Shown here piece after piece: positions 35,813-45,164 of a DNA stretch of 64,000 nucleotides (position 1 is its first letter; each line of letters starts with the position of its first letter). The stretch lies in assembly GCA_041392475.1 (NCBI GenBank), contig JAWKLZ010000001.1, positions 2,604,001 through 2,668,000 of the forward strand. Reading direction: 5' to 3'. The position numbers and the translations under genes were made by a program. This DNA comes from Chitinophagales bacterium (GTDB taxonomy: Bacteria; Bacteroidota; Bacteroidia; Chitinophagales; UBA2359). The notes under the pieces are model-generated. The model was not told the origin of the DNA. It saw nothing but the letters and a program-made list of their open reading frames with translations, and searched no databases.

Positions 35813-36883
35813 ATGTCGAACAAGAATATCAATGTAGCTCTTCTAAAAGAAATCTGTGAGGTGGAAGGTGCACCAGGTTTTGAGCAGCCCATACGTGAAG
35901 TAATCCTTCGTGAGGTGACGCCACTTGTAGATAAAGTGGAGGTGGATAATATGGGTAATGTGACGGCCATTAAAAAAGGACGTAGTAGTGATAAAAAAAT
36001 CATGTTGACTGCTCACATGGATGAGATTGGATTTATCGTCAAATACATTGATGATAAGGGGTTTATTAAGTTTCACACATTGGGTGGTTTCGATCCAAAA
36101 ACCTTGACCGCTCAAAGGGTGAAAGTACATGGTTCGAAGAATTTAATTGGAGTGATGGGTTCTAAACCTATTCACCTGATGACTCCCGAAGAGCGCAACA
36201 AAAACCCACGCATTGATGATTATTTTATTGATATGGGCATGGGTAAAGAAGAAGTTGAAAAATACATCACTATCGGTGATCCAATTACCCGTGAACGTGA
36301 ACTGATTGAAATGGGGGATTGTGTAAACTGCAAATCTATTGACAATCGGGTATCGGTTTTCATTCAGATTGAGATGCTTAGAGAAATGAAAGAAATTCCA
36401 CCTTATGATGTCTATGCAGTTTTTACTGTGCAAGAAGAAATTGGCATTAGAGGTGCTAATGTTTCAAGTTTGGCGATTCAACCCGATTTTGGTTTTTGTA
36501 TTGACACCACGATTGCCTTTGATGTCCCAGGTTCAAGTGCATCTGAACAGGTGACAGCTTTGGGTAGTGGCGTTGGTATCAAAATTATGGATTCTTCGGT
36601 AGTTTGTGATTACCGAATGGTTGCCTACATGAAACAACTGGCACAAAACCATAGCATCAAATGGCAGCCCGAAATTTTGACAGCTGGAGGTACAGATTCA
36701 GCAGGAATGCAACGCATGACCGCTGGCGGTGCCATTGTTGGAGCAGTTTCTATCCCTACTCGACACATTCATCAGGTTATCGAAATGGCACACAAAGAGG
36801 ATATTAGAGCAACAATTGAATTGTTGAAGGTATGCATCAAGAATGTGGATCAGTACGATTGGGCGCACAAAAGAAGGTATTGA
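35813..36883 (+). CDS. M42-family metallo-aminopeptidase (FrvX/tetrahedral aminopeptidase type)
   Basis: 356 residues from the ATG at 35813. A TTG start at 35750 would place the promoter box inside the gene, so I prefer the ATG. It has the two-metal M42 layout: AHMDEIGFIVKYI (first His/Asp), CKSIDNRVSVF (bridging Asp region), TVQEEIGIRGA (catalytic Glu pair), CIDTTIAFDVPG, and PTRHIHQVIEM (last His). GGTDSAGMQ is also present. Members form dodecameric tetrahedral shells that trim peptides in the cytoplasm; some were once called endoglucanases. Repeat copy C begins five bases after its stop. Confidence 0.93.
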   Translation: MSNKNINVALLKEICEVEGAPGFEQPIREVILREVTPLVDKVEVDNMGNVTAIKKGRSSDKKIMLTAHMDEIGFIVKYIDDKGFIKFHTLGGFDPKTLTAQRVKVHGSKNLIGVMGSKPIHLMTPEERNKNPRIDDYFIDMGMGKEEVEKYITIGDPITRERELIEMGDCVNCKSIDNRVSVFIQIEMLREMKEIPPYDVYAVFTVQEEIGIRGANVSSLAIQPDFGFCIDTTIAFDVPGSSASEQVTALGSGVGIKIMDSSVVCDYRMVAYMKQLAQNHSIKWQPEILTAGGTDSAGMQRMTAGGAIVGAVSIPTRHIHQVIEMAHKEDIRATIELLKVCIKNVDQYDWAHKRRY

Positions 36884-36887
36884 CTTC

Positions 36888-37031
36888 TTTAGACTTTGGA
36901 CGAAAGAAGTAGGAAGCAAGATATAAAAGATTGCTAATCAAAATCTTAAACCATTAATGTGATTAGGTGCAAATAATTTGTTATCAATTAATTAAATTCT
37001 CACTTCTTTACTCCTTTGTCCAAAATCTAAA
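36888..37031. repeat. Palindromic intergenic repeat, copy C (144 bp, MITE-like)
   Basis: The left end TTTAGACTTTGGACGAAAGA and the right end, reversed, TTTAGATTTTGGACAAAGGA are inverted copies; GATTGCTAATCAAAAT and its downstream partner form the inner arms. It starts 5 bases after the M42 stop and lies between convergent genes, where it could serve both as terminators. Confidence 0.8.
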
Positions 37032-37143
37032 TATCTTACGCCTTTGAGAATAAACTTCAAAAGTTTCTTACCAAAATCTTCAATGAACCTCAATTTCAAA
37101 AATGGAGGTTTTGCAGCCATCTGTTTATCATTTGATTAGCTGC

Positions 37144-39753
37144 TTACTGACTACCAATATGCACAAAACCCGACCAATATTTTGGAGCATAACCTTGTGT
37201 TATCATTTTTATTTTAGAAGCTTGAAGAGATGAACCATAGGCTTTTTGGGCAAGAATATCTTGGTACAAATACTGCATCAATTCTGCGCTATGTCGGTCA
37301 TAAACCTTGAAGAGTGTATAAATTACATTCCTTGCGCCAGCATACAAAAACCCTCGATTAATCGCCATCACACCTTCTCCTTTGGCTACTTTTCCAACAC
37401 CACTATCACAACAACTCACAACAACTAAATCGGCATTTAGTGAAAGATTGTAAATTTCAGCCATAGTCAAAATACCTTCTAAATCATCTTTCTGGAAAGA
37501 AAAAACAATACCATCCGAAGAATAAGCCTCTTCCTGTTCAAAATAAGGCTGACCAAAGGCATGTGCTGCAATATGCACATATTTGTAATCAATGACATGT
37601 TGTTTAAAATGTTCTTTGGAGGCTGCCGAGTGTAAGAATATAGCTGCTTCATATCCTTTTTCTTCAAAAGCAGTTTTTATTCCTTCAATTTCGGCAGCAG
37701 AGTGATAGAGTGTTTTATAATTAAGCCCAATGTCTTGATAAACAGGTGCAAATCCTACAAAACTAAAACTGGAGGAAAGTTCACTCTTTTGCTTGTTCTT
37801 TCCATAATGCCACAAAGTAGCCGAATAATGATAACTAATGGCATAATTATTCACCAAATACGGCATTTCTGCATATCTTAGAGAAGATGGTTTTTGGGTA
37901 AGCAGTGTTTCAAAAGGTAAAAAACCCAAATCACCGTCAGGGATTATGTGTAAATATTGAATAGTATCGAACAACTCATTTTGCAAACTCTGCTTCAGCA
38001 AAGTTTCGTAAAGAGCATAAGCCAATTGCTGATATTCTTTGGCGTTTTCAGCATAAATAGCTTCAATGAAATCTGCAATTTGTTCATTCAGTGTAGATTC
38101 CGAAATAACAATACACTTAGTGAGTACAAATGCTCTGCCTATTACAAAAAGATACGTTTGATGTCTCCCTACAAAAAACTCCACAATTGCCGTTTGGTTA
38201 TCCAGTGATTTTTGAAGCTCCTGAACAACAATGTTATGTACTTTATATTTGAGTTGAAAATAATTGGGATATTCTTTTTCCAACTTCTCAATCAGTGATT
38301 CATAGTCACGCTGATAATCAAAGTGTTGATTTTGCCATTGCCGCAACTGCTCCAAATTTCGCTCAATCTCCACCTTACACCGCTCTCGATTAATCGCATT
38401 GTCCAACTCCGTAAGTGAAATTCGCAAATCGTAGGCCTCATTGAGCCATTTTTCGGGAATATCAGATGCCAAGCGTGCATCAATATCTTTCAATGACCCC
38501 AACAGGACCATCCCTTTTCCTTGTTCCGCAAAAGTAAAAGCCAAATTCGTTGCATCATTTTTAATAGCTGTCTCTATAGCAGCCTCATACATTTGATGTG
38601 CTTTTTCTGCCAAGGTCAAATGAGTACTCTCTGCTTTGTAGCCTCGTCTTAGTTGTGTCATCAATTTTGCCGCCAACTGATAAGTCTTCAATGCCAATCG
38701 ACCATAATCTGTATTTTTATTTTCCGTTTTTGATAGGTGCATACTTTGGAAACATATCGCCTTGGATTGCAGTATCTCCAATAAAATATGAGCATCCATA
38801 TATTGGTGAATGGATGGATTTTCGAGGATATTTTCGGGCGAAAACTGTGGAATAACAATTTGCAATGCATTTTGACAATAAGACAATGCTTCTACAAAAA
38901 ACCCTTTTTCCTGCAAACAATTTGCTATATTATTGTATGTAATCGCCAAACTTGGATGGTCGCTCGCCAATGTCTTTTGGCGGATAGTCAAAACCATATT
39001 GTGGTGATTTAAAGCTACATCAAACATACCTTTCTGCCGATAACAAAATCCAATATTATCCAAAACACTTGCAATATTTGGATGGTGATCGCCATAAATC
39101 GCTTGTTTTATCTTCAATGACTTGTTGTAAAAATGCAAAGCCTCATCGTGCTTATCTTTGCTAAAATAACAAGCCCCCATATTTAGAAGTGTTTGCGCCA
39201 CACTCCAATGGTCTTCCCCAAAATGTTGTTGTCTAATCTTTAAGGCTTTTTGTAAGTAAACAAGTGCTGTATCATAAGTTCCTTTGCTATGATAACAAAG
39301 TCCTAAATTATTCAGGCTTTGTGCCACCGAAGAATGTTCGCTTCCCAAATAACGGATTCGCAAATCCAATGATTTATTGTAATATGCCAATGCTTTGTTG
39401 TAAAATCCTTGTGCATCATAACAAATACCTATGCCATTGTACGTGACAGCCAAAGCAATATTATCCTCTCCCAATAAATTTGTTTTGATATTTTTTGATT
39501 CCAAATGGTATCGCAAGGCTTTGTTGTACAGACCTTTGTAGTAATAAGTATTGCCAATATTATTGTATGAATCTGCAACATCAAGATGTGTTTTACCCAA
39601 TCCACGTATACGAAGATCTAAAGCTTGTTCAAAACAAGCCAAAGCAATATCATAATTACCTTCGTCAAAACACTCATTTCCTTGATTATGAATGTTTTTT
39701 ACAGCTTCCCAATAGCCATCGCCTATAATATGTATATTTTCTTTATTGTCCAT
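37144..39753 (-). CDS. TPR-CHAT protein (caspase-like peptidase domain with TPR array)
   Basis: 869 residues without signal peptide, so probably cytoplasmic. Residues ~10-330 hold about seven tetratricopeptide repeats of the kinesin-light-chain style (ALACFEQALDLRIRGLGKTH, then ALAYYNKSLDLRIRYLGSEH and so on, about 42 residues each). A helical linker follows, then a CHAT domain (~580-869). The candidate catalytic dyad is His731 in VHIAAHAFG and Cys782 in VVVSCCDSGVG, where SAC is usual. The end (GFLYAGARNVIYTLFKV) is typical of CHAT. CHAT proteases act in programmed cell death or defence signalling (e.g. TPR-CHAT with gRAMP, HetF), but no CRISPR, gRAMP or bacterial gasdermin-like partner is seen nearby. 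It is flanked by convergent repeat copy C. Confidence 0.92.
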   Translation of the reverse strand: MDNKENIHIIGDGYWEAVKNIHNQGNECFDEGNYDIALACFEQALDLRIRGLGKTHLDVADSYNNIGNTYYYKGLYNKALRYHLESKNIKTNLLGEDNIALAVTYNGIGICYDAQGFYNKALAYYNKSLDLRIRYLGSEHSSVAQSLNNLGLCYHSKGTYDTALVYLQKALKIRQQHFGEDHWSVAQTLLNMGACYFSKDKHDEALHFYNKSLKIKQAIYGDHHPNIASVLDNIGFCYRQKGMFDVALNHHNMVLTIRQKTLASDHPSLAITYNNIANCLQEKGFFVEALSYCQNALQIVIPQFSPENILENPSIHQYMDAHILLEILQSKAICFQSMHLSKTENKNTDYGRLALKTYQLAAKLMTQLRRGYKAESTHLTLAEKAHQMYEAAIETAIKNDATNLAFTFAEQGKGMVLLGSLKDIDARLASDIPEKWLNEAYDLRISLTELDNAINRERCKVEIERNLEQLRQWQNQHFDYQRDYESLIEKLEKEYPNYFQLKYKVHNIVVQELQKSLDNQTAIVEFFVGRHQTYLFVIGRAFVLTKCIVISESTLNEQIADFIEAIYAENAKEYQQLAYALYETLLKQSLQNELFDTIQYLHIIPDGDLGFLPFETLLTQKPSSLRYAEMPYLVNNYAISYHYSATLWHYGKNKQKSELSSSFSFVGFAPVYQDIGLNYKTLYHSAAEIEGIKTAFEEKGYEAAIFLHSAASKEHFKQHVIDYKYVHIAAHAFGQPYFEQEEAYSSDGIVFSFQKDDLEGILTMAEIYNLSLNADLVVVSCCDSGVGKVAKGEGVMAINRGFLYAGARNVIYTLFKVYDRHSAELMQYLYQDILAQKAYGSSLQASKIKMITQGYAPKYWSGFVHIGSQ

Positions 39754-40003
39754 GTATTAAATCACATCCAAAATAAATTACCGTATAAATGACCTAAAAA
39801 GTAAAATTAGGGAAAATAGGTATAAAGGTCAAAAAGTTTCACAAGTATTTAACTATTAAATATTTGCAAGCAAACAATTTTATGACAATAAGGAACTTTT
39901 TTGAGGTTTTTGGGGTTAATAAGGTTGTGTATCAGCGTGAACCTTCTCAATTTACAACCTTTAGTCAATCTTCACCTTTTTTTAATCACATACAATTAAA
40001 TAG

Positions 40004-40807
40004 ATGACAAACTATTTAAAGGACAAATCATTTATCAAGGGATTGGTAATCATAATTGTTATGCTACTACTTTATCCATATCTGAATTCACTAAGTTCTT
40101 TGACTAAATTTTTTCAAACCAAAGAACTTTATTTGAAGGACAAAGCGAGAGTCTATGTTAGAGACATTGACGACTTTGAAAAAAAAGTGAGAAATATTAG
40201 CAATAAATTAGACATACATCCCAATTGGTTAATGGCAATTATGCACTCCGAATCCAAATTAGATGCTTCGGTCGTCAATTTGAAAGGCAGCGGTGCAGCA
40301 GGTTTGATTCAATTTTTACCCACTACTGCCATTGATATGGACATCACCGTAGAACAAATGAGAAACCTCAATCATGTTCAACAACTTGATTATGTACATA
40401 CTTATTTAAAAGGTGTGAAGGAAACAAGAAAGGTAAATTACAACAATATTACTGATCTATATTTAGCTATTTTATATCCAGCTGCAATTGGCAAAGATGT
40501 GGAATTTGTATTGTACCGAAAACCCAGCGAAAAGTATCAAGCAAACAGTGGTTTGGATGAAAATCGGGATGGAGAAATAAGTATTAGTGATATTGATTTG
40601 CGTATGCAGCGATTGTATCCTATTGCTTATCAATCAACTGTCAATAGTTTTTTGCAGTTTAGTTTTACTTTTTATTGCTTTCTTTTTGCAGGAGTTTTAC
40701 TGATTTTCCGCAAAAAAATTCCATTGCAGCGAATACGGTATGAAGTGATTCATACATACCAAAAACTTCGACATGAAATACAACTGCGCCTGCCTCGAAA
40801 ACTATAA
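40004..40807 (+). CDS. Membrane-bound lytic transglycosylase-like protein (SLT fold)
   Basis: 267 residues. An N-terminal membrane helix (residues 11-30) is followed by a goose-lysozyme/SLT-like domain: HPNWLMAIMHSESKLDASVV with candidate catalytic Glu83, then GSGAAGLIQFLPTTAIDM and YLKGV. Residues ~182-200 (DENRDGEISISDIDLRM) look like one EF-hand calcium loop. A second hydrophobic segment near 205-230 (FLQFSFTFYCFLFAGVLLIF) is followed by a basic tail. It would cut glycan strands of peptidoglycan at the inner membrane; the double anchoring is unusual. Its stop overlaps the convergent cysteine synthase gene by 6 bp. Confidence 0.75.
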   Translation: MTNYLKDKSFIKGLVIIIVMLLLYPYLNSLSSLTKFFQTKELYLKDKARVYVRDIDDFEKKVRNISNKLDIHPNWLMAIMHSESKLDASVVNLKGSGAAGLIQFLPTTAIDMDITVEQMRNLNHVQQLDYVHTYLKGVKETRKVNYNNITDLYLAILYPAAIGKDVEFVLYRKPSEKYQANSGLDENRDGEISISDIDLRMQRLYPIAYQSTVNSFLQFSFTFYCFLFAGVLLIFRKKIPLQRIRYEVIHTYQKLRHEIQLRLPRKL

Positions 40808-41782
40808 AAACTTTTGCGATTTCATCCAGTCATCGTTGTAAACCTTTCCTACATAACGACTTCCGTGATCGTGAAAAATCACCACTACCAGATCATCTTC
40901 TGTCAATTGGTCTTTGATTTCTACTATTCCTTGCACAGCCGATCCACAGGAATAACCCAAAAACAAACCCTCGCCAGTTGCCAATTCCCTTGCCAACACT
41001 GCGCCGTCCTTGTCCGTTACTTTCACAAATTGGTCAATGATGCCAAAATCAATATTTTCAGGAATAATATCTTCACCAATACCTTCGGTGATGTAAGAAT
41101 AAATTTCATCATTGTCGATTTCACCCGTTTCGTGATACGCCTTCAATGTAGAACCATACGTATCCACTCCAATGATTTTAATATCAGGGTTTTGTTCTTT
41201 AAGATACTTACCCGTACCCGAAATCGTTCCGCCTGTTCCTACACCAACAACCAAATGGGTGATTTTTCCCTCGGTTTGTTTCCAAATCTCTGGTCCCGTA
41301 GTATTGTAGTGGGCTTGTCGGTTGGAAAGATTATCGTACTGATTGGCATAAAAGGAGTTAGGCGTTTCTTCATGTAGCCTTTTTGCGACAGAGTAGTAGG
41401 AGCGCGGATCTTCAGGTGCTACGTTGGTAGGGCAAATAATCACTTCTGCACCCATTGCTTTCAGGATATCTACCTTTTCTTGTGACTGCTTATCTGTTGT
41501 CGTAAAAATACATTTGTAGCCTTTCACCGCCGCTGCAATCGCCAAACCCATACCAGTATTGCCTGATGTACCTTCAATGATAGTCCCGCCAGGTTTCAAT
41601 GCACCAGAAGCTTCTGCATCTTCCACCATTTTGAGAGCCATACGATCTTTGATAGAATTTCCAGGATTGAAAAATTCTACTTTTCCCAATACGGTTGCTC
41701 GCACCCCATATTTTTGGGGAACTTTGTTCAGACGAACTAACGGAGTATTGCCAATTGTTTCTAAAATATTGTTGTAATACAT
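40802..41782 (-). CDS. PLP-dependent cysteine synthase / cystathionine beta-synthase family enzyme
   Basis: 326 residues. PLP enzymes of this fold-type II group either make cysteine from O-acetylserine and sulfide or cystathionine from serine and homocysteine. The lysine that binds PLP is Lys45 in NPGNSIKDRMAL; the substrate loop is EGTSGNTGMGLA and the phosphate-binding loop GVGTGGTISGTG. SCGSAV is the late conserved serine region. The sequence with YDNLSNRQAHYNTTGPEIW and FHDHGSRYVGK resembles cystathionine beta-synthases more than CysK, but the two cannot be separated by eye. The C-terminus (VVVIFHDHGSRYV) is shared with the partial gene at 63768. Confidence 0.88.
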   Translation of the reverse strand: MYYNNILETIGNTPLVRLNKVPQKYGVRATVLGKVEFFNPGNSIKDRMALKMVEDAEASGALKPGGTIIEGTSGNTGMGLAIAAAVKGYKCIFTTTDKQSQEKVDILKAMGAEVIICPTNVAPEDPRSYYSVAKRLHEETPNSFYANQYDNLSNRQAHYNTTGPEIWKQTEGKITHLVVGVGTGGTISGTGKYLKEQNPDIKIIGVDTYGSTLKAYHETGEIDNDEIYSYITEGIGEDIIPENIDFGIIDQFVKVTDKDGAVLARELATGEGLFLGYSCGSAVQGIVEIKDQLTEDDLVVVIFHDHGSRYVGKVYNDDWMKSQKFL

Positions 41783-41786
41783 TTGG

Positions 41787-41794
41787 CAAAATTA
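41787..41794 (-). promoter_or_regulatory. Possible -7 box directly in front of the 41782 start codon
   Basis: The - strand reads TAATTTTG with only four bases (CCAA) before the ATG. If used, transcription would begin at about the start codon, giving a leaderless mRNA. It could also be chance in AT-rich DNA. Confidence 0.3.
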
Positions 41795-41869
41795 CGAAAA
41801 GCAATAATGATGATGAAAAAAATCCTCTTCAAATTTCAAGAATTTTATGCTATCATAAAATAGGAGAAC

Positions 41870-44197
41870 TCATTTGTCAGTGCCATCTGGTAAATCTGTG
41901 TTCTTATCTCTAAAATAAATCAAAATGGTAGGCAACAACACCAAGTTGGCAAAAATCGCTACCACAATCGTCATTGAAGTGAGCAAACCCAAATAAAATG
42001 TGCCTTTGAACTCTGAACCTGTGAAAATGACAAAACCAAAAAACAGAATAAAGGCAGTATAAAGCATACTCAAGCCTGTTTCTTGAATAGAAGCACTGAC
42101 TGCTTTCACCACATCCTCTTCAAAATACTCCATTTCCAAGCGGTATTTTACCAAAAAATGAATGGTGAAGTCAACCGATATACCAAACGCTACGCTGAAT
42201 ATCAAGACCGTAGAAGGATTGAGCGAAATACCCAACATGGCCATCATTGCAGCCGTAAACAGCAAAGGAATAATATTGGGAATCAAGGCGATTATCAACA
42301 TTTTGGTGGAGCGAAACAAAAAAGCAATTACCAATGAAATCAATAAAAAGGCAATCAAAACACTATTAATCAATCCTTTGATAAGATAGTCATAGCCCGC
42401 CAAAGCCACCACACTAGTTCCTGTATAACTGACTCTATATTTGTCAATCGGCAATATTTTTTCAATCTTACTTTTTAGGCTGTCAATCACCGCTTGCATT
42501 TTATGAGAACCTACATCAACCATTTGCACACTGATACGAGCATATTGTCCTGTTGAATCCGTCACCGATTCAATCAAGTTTCGCCCTTCGCCTCTTTCGG
42601 TTTTTGCCAAATAAGAAAACACAAAATTTTTGTCGAGGTTGGAAGGCAAACGGTAATAATTAGGGTTGCCGTTGTAAAACGCCTGTGTCACCATTTTGAA
42701 GCCATCAACTACCGAAAGTGGCTTCGAAAAAATGCTGTCTTTTGTGAAAATAGCTTCAACCTGCTCCAATTTTTTGAGCGTTGTAGATTTTGTTATCGAA
42801 TTTTTCTTTTTAGCATCTACCACCAATTCTAAAGGCAAAACACCTCCCAGATTTTGCTCAAAAAATTTGTAATCCTTAAATTCTTGACTATCCTCTGAAA
42901 GAACATCAAATATGTAGCTTTTTTCTTCTAATTGTGTAACCATCACCAAAGAAAACAAAAAGATGAGAAAACCAGACCAGCGTATCGCTTTCCGACGGTA
43001 ATACACCCAATCACTAAGTTTCGCCAAAAACTTACGAGCCAATTCATTCCCCTTGTTTTCAGTATATTTCTTTTTGGTTAAAGAAACCAAACTCAAGAAG
43101 GTGGGAATCAGAATCATGGTCATAATAAATAAAACAGAAATACTCAAACCTGCAATTAACCCAAATTCTCGAAGCATTGCACTTTTGATGAAAGAGAATA
43201 CCGAAAAACCAATGGCAGTAGTCAGATTGGCATAAAATATTACCTCTCCAATTCGTCTAGTTGTACTTCTAAGTGCACGATTTTTGTCACCGTGTTCTTC
43301 CAGTTCCCAAAAAAACCGATTCATCATGTACACACAATTAGGTACACTGATAACCACAATAAGTGGTGGAATAAGTCCAGTTAAAATATTGATTTTCAAT
43401 CCGAAAAATCCAATCCATCCAACTACCCACACAATTCCACTCAACATCAAGAACAACGAAATACAGACAATTTTGAAGGAACGAAACAATACCCAGATAA
43501 TCAACACAGCGATGAGAACAGAAAAAATTAGAAATACCTTCAATTCCTTTTGCACAACCGTAGTCGTAAAACTTCGCATATAAGGTAGTCCAGAATAGCG
43601 CAACTTCGCTTGGTGTTTATCTTCAAAAGTTTTCGCTTGGACTAAGACCTTCGCTATCAATTCATCCCTACTTTTGTTATTCAGAAATTTATCATCAATG
43701 GTAATACCCATCAAAAAGAAATCTTTGGAGGAGGTGTAAAGCAAACCTTCATAAAAGGGCATACTGAAAATTAGCTTTCGAAGGCTATCAACCACCTGTT
43801 GATTATCAGGTCTTTTTGTCAAAATTGATTTAACTTCAAAACGTTTGTTTACTGTATCTTTCACCAAAATTGAGGTATGAGCAGGAGAAATAATGGCGGC
43901 TACTCCTTCAATTTCCTTCATTCGATTGCCCATTTCATACCAATCTCCAAACATTTCCTGCTCAAAAAAGACATCACTTTGCAGCCCTACAATCATAAGG
44001 TTGGCATCTTCACCAAATCGCTCTCGAAACTCTTTGTTTTCTATATATCGAGAATCTTCTTTAGGAATAATGGGCGCAAACTGATAGTCTATTTCCACAT
44101 TACGCCCCTTGTATGCCATAAAAGTAGTGAGTACCAATACTAAAAACAGCAAAGGAAACTTGTATTGAATAATGAAGTTTGCTATATATCGCCACAT
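41870..44197 (-). CDS. MMPL/RND-family exporter
   Basis: 775 residues, the typical size of the two-repeat MMPL proteins. The N-terminal membrane helix (~14-30) is followed by a large periplasmic loop (from DYQFAPIIPKEDSRY to ~210), then five to six helices with VFLIFSVLIAVLIIWVLF and LTGLIPPLIVVISVPNCVYM. A second equivalent half follows: helix near 405-425, loop with LVVDAKKKNS, and the terminal helix group with IIALIPNIIPLLFTAAMMAM and SVAFGISVDFTIHFLVKYR. The SVDFTIH segment matches the proton-relay region of the family. Such transporters move lipids or hydrophobic compounds using the proton gradient; the substrate here is unknown. It lies 87 bases upstream of the cysteine synthase gene. 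Confidence 0.9.
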   Translation of the reverse strand: MWRYIANFIIQYKFPLLFLVLVLTTFMAYKGRNVEIDYQFAPIIPKEDSRYIENKEFRERFGEDANLMIVGLQSDVFFEQEMFGDWYEMGNRMKEIEGVAAIISPAHTSILVKDTVNKRFEVKSILTKRPDNQQVVDSLRKLIFSMPFYEGLLYTSSKDFFLMGITIDDKFLNNKSRDELIAKVLVQAKTFEDKHQAKLRYSGLPYMRSFTTTVVQKELKVFLIFSVLIAVLIIWVLFRSFKIVCISLFLMLSGIVWVVGWIGFFGLKINILTGLIPPLIVVISVPNCVYMMNRFFWELEEHGDKNRALRSTTRRIGEVIFYANLTTAIGFSVFSFIKSAMLREFGLIAGLSISVLFIMTMILIPTFLSLVSLTKKKYTENKGNELARKFLAKLSDWVYYRRKAIRWSGFLIFLFSLVMVTQLEEKSYIFDVLSEDSQEFKDYKFFEQNLGGVLPLELVVDAKKKNSITKSTTLKKLEQVEAIFTKDSIFSKPLSVVDGFKMVTQAFYNGNPNYYRLPSNLDKNFVFSYLAKTERGEGRNLIESVTDSTGQYARISVQMVDVGSHKMQAVIDSLKSKIEKILPIDKYRVSYTGTSVVALAGYDYLIKGLINSVLIAFLLISLVIAFLFRSTKMLIIALIPNIIPLLFTAAMMAMLGISLNPSTVLIFSVAFGISVDFTIHFLVKYRLEMEYFEEDVVKAVSASIQETGLSMLYTAFILFFGFVIFTGSEFKGTFYLGLLTSMTIVVAIFANLVLLPTILIYFRDKNTDLPDGTDK

Positions 44198-44335
44198 AAA
44201 TGTCTATGCCTCAGAGAAATTTTTAAATAAATGACAAACAGTTTATTAGTAAGATGATTGTAGAAATTGAATAGACTATTTATCAAAAAATGTCGGCAAA
44301 TATAGTTAAAAAAATGTTGGGTAGAGGCAATAAAA

Positions 44336-44360
44336 AAGGCGAGTATTGAATACTCGCCTT
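44336..44360 (-). terminator. Intrinsic terminator of the 44390-44911 gene
   Basis: AAGGCGAGTATT and AATACTCGCCTT form a perfect 12-bp stem with a single-base loop. On the - strand it is followed by a T6 run and lies 29 bases past the stop of the gene at 44390. Confidence 0.85.
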
Positions 44361-44389
44361 ATATTATATTGAATTATAAAATATATTTT

Positions 44390-44911
44390 TTATTCTATTA
44401 CCAATTTTTTATTCATCAATTCAAAACCTTGAATCACCTTCAAAAAGTAAGTACCTTTTTCATCTGCGGGTACATGTACCATCGCTTCATAAGTTCCTGA
44501 AAAATCACTCAAAGACTCGTTGTGAACTTCACGTCCTGCAACATCCAAAATCATCACCTTCAATGGTTCTTCCTCTTCGCTATTAAAAGAAAGATAGAAA
44601 TAGCCGTCTTCAAAGTCAGGAGCAAAAGTCAATTCATCTACTTCAAGGCTTTCGTTGCCTCTGAATGCACTAAAAATACTGTTTGAAAGACTTGATTTGT
44701 CAGTCCAACTCAAATCTCCAATACTCACACTTACATTTTTACGAGTGCGGTTGTTATAAAATGATGCCGTTTCTGACTCCCCTGCAAAATAATTGTACAC
44801 TTTGTCCAAAAGAGAGTTGTCTTTGGTAGTTTGAGCAGCAGCATCGTTGTTATAGCCGACAAACAACAAAGTACCTAATAATAAGAGGGTTAATAAATTA
44901 AGAGATTTCAT
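44390..44911 (-). CDS. Small secreted protein with T9SS type A-like C-terminal domain
   Basis: 173 residues. The signal peptide is about 1-26 (LLLLGTLLFVGYNNDAAAQ, cleavage AAA-Q). The middle part (~30-95) is not recognised. From about 98 the sequence follows the sorting-domain plan: DGYFYLSFNSEEEEPLKVMI, LDVAGREVHNESL, then GTYFLKVIQGFELMNKKLVIE. It is therefore likely a T9SS cargo, but this tail is of a different subtype from the array tails (no VFPNPF motif). It forms its own unit, bounded by a terminator behind it and a long spacer in front. Confidence 0.75.
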   Translation of the reverse strand: MKSLNLLTLLLLGTLLFVGYNNDAAAQTTKDNSLLDKVYNYFAGESETASFYNNRTRKNVSVSIGDLSWTDKSSLSNSIFSAFRGNESLEVDELTFAPDFEDGYFYLSFNSEEEEPLKVMILDVAGREVHNESLSDFSGTYEAMVHVPADEKGTYFLKVIQGFELMNKKLVIE

Positions 44912-45082
44912 ACACGATTGATTAAAGTATTGTTAAATAATTTCCTACTACTAAAACTAAAAAACAAGTTTTTTAGTGTGTTTAGAAGATTACTTTTTGA
45001 AAAGTATTCTTTAGACTAAAACTATTTGAATAGTAACCATCCAATATTACAATAATTGTTCCCAAAAAGTTTCATTAAAACA

Positions 45083-45123
45083 AAATAAGCTGCTTATTTT
45101 TTGTAAAAAAAAGCAGCTTATTT
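45083..45123 (-). terminator. Terminator of the 45165-46265 gene
   Basis: AAATAAGCTGCTT and AAGCAGCTTATTT form a perfect 13-bp stem around a 15-base loop, 42 bases past the stop on the - strand, followed there by a T-rich stretch. Confidence 0.75.
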
Positions 45124-45164
45124 TTCATCGTTCTATAATATTGTGCAATTTACAAATCTCACAT

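Noticed and set aside
36888..37031. Insertion sequence remnant
   Set aside because: Inverted ends are present, but there is no transposase-like frame in any of the three copies; kept as a non-autonomous palindromic repeat instead.
39754..40003. Possible tRNA or small RNA in the 250-base gap upstream of the CHAT gene
   Set aside because: No cloverleaf could be drawn. Only an 8-bp inverted pair (AAGGTTGT/ACAACCTT, wide loop) is visible, which is not enough to call.
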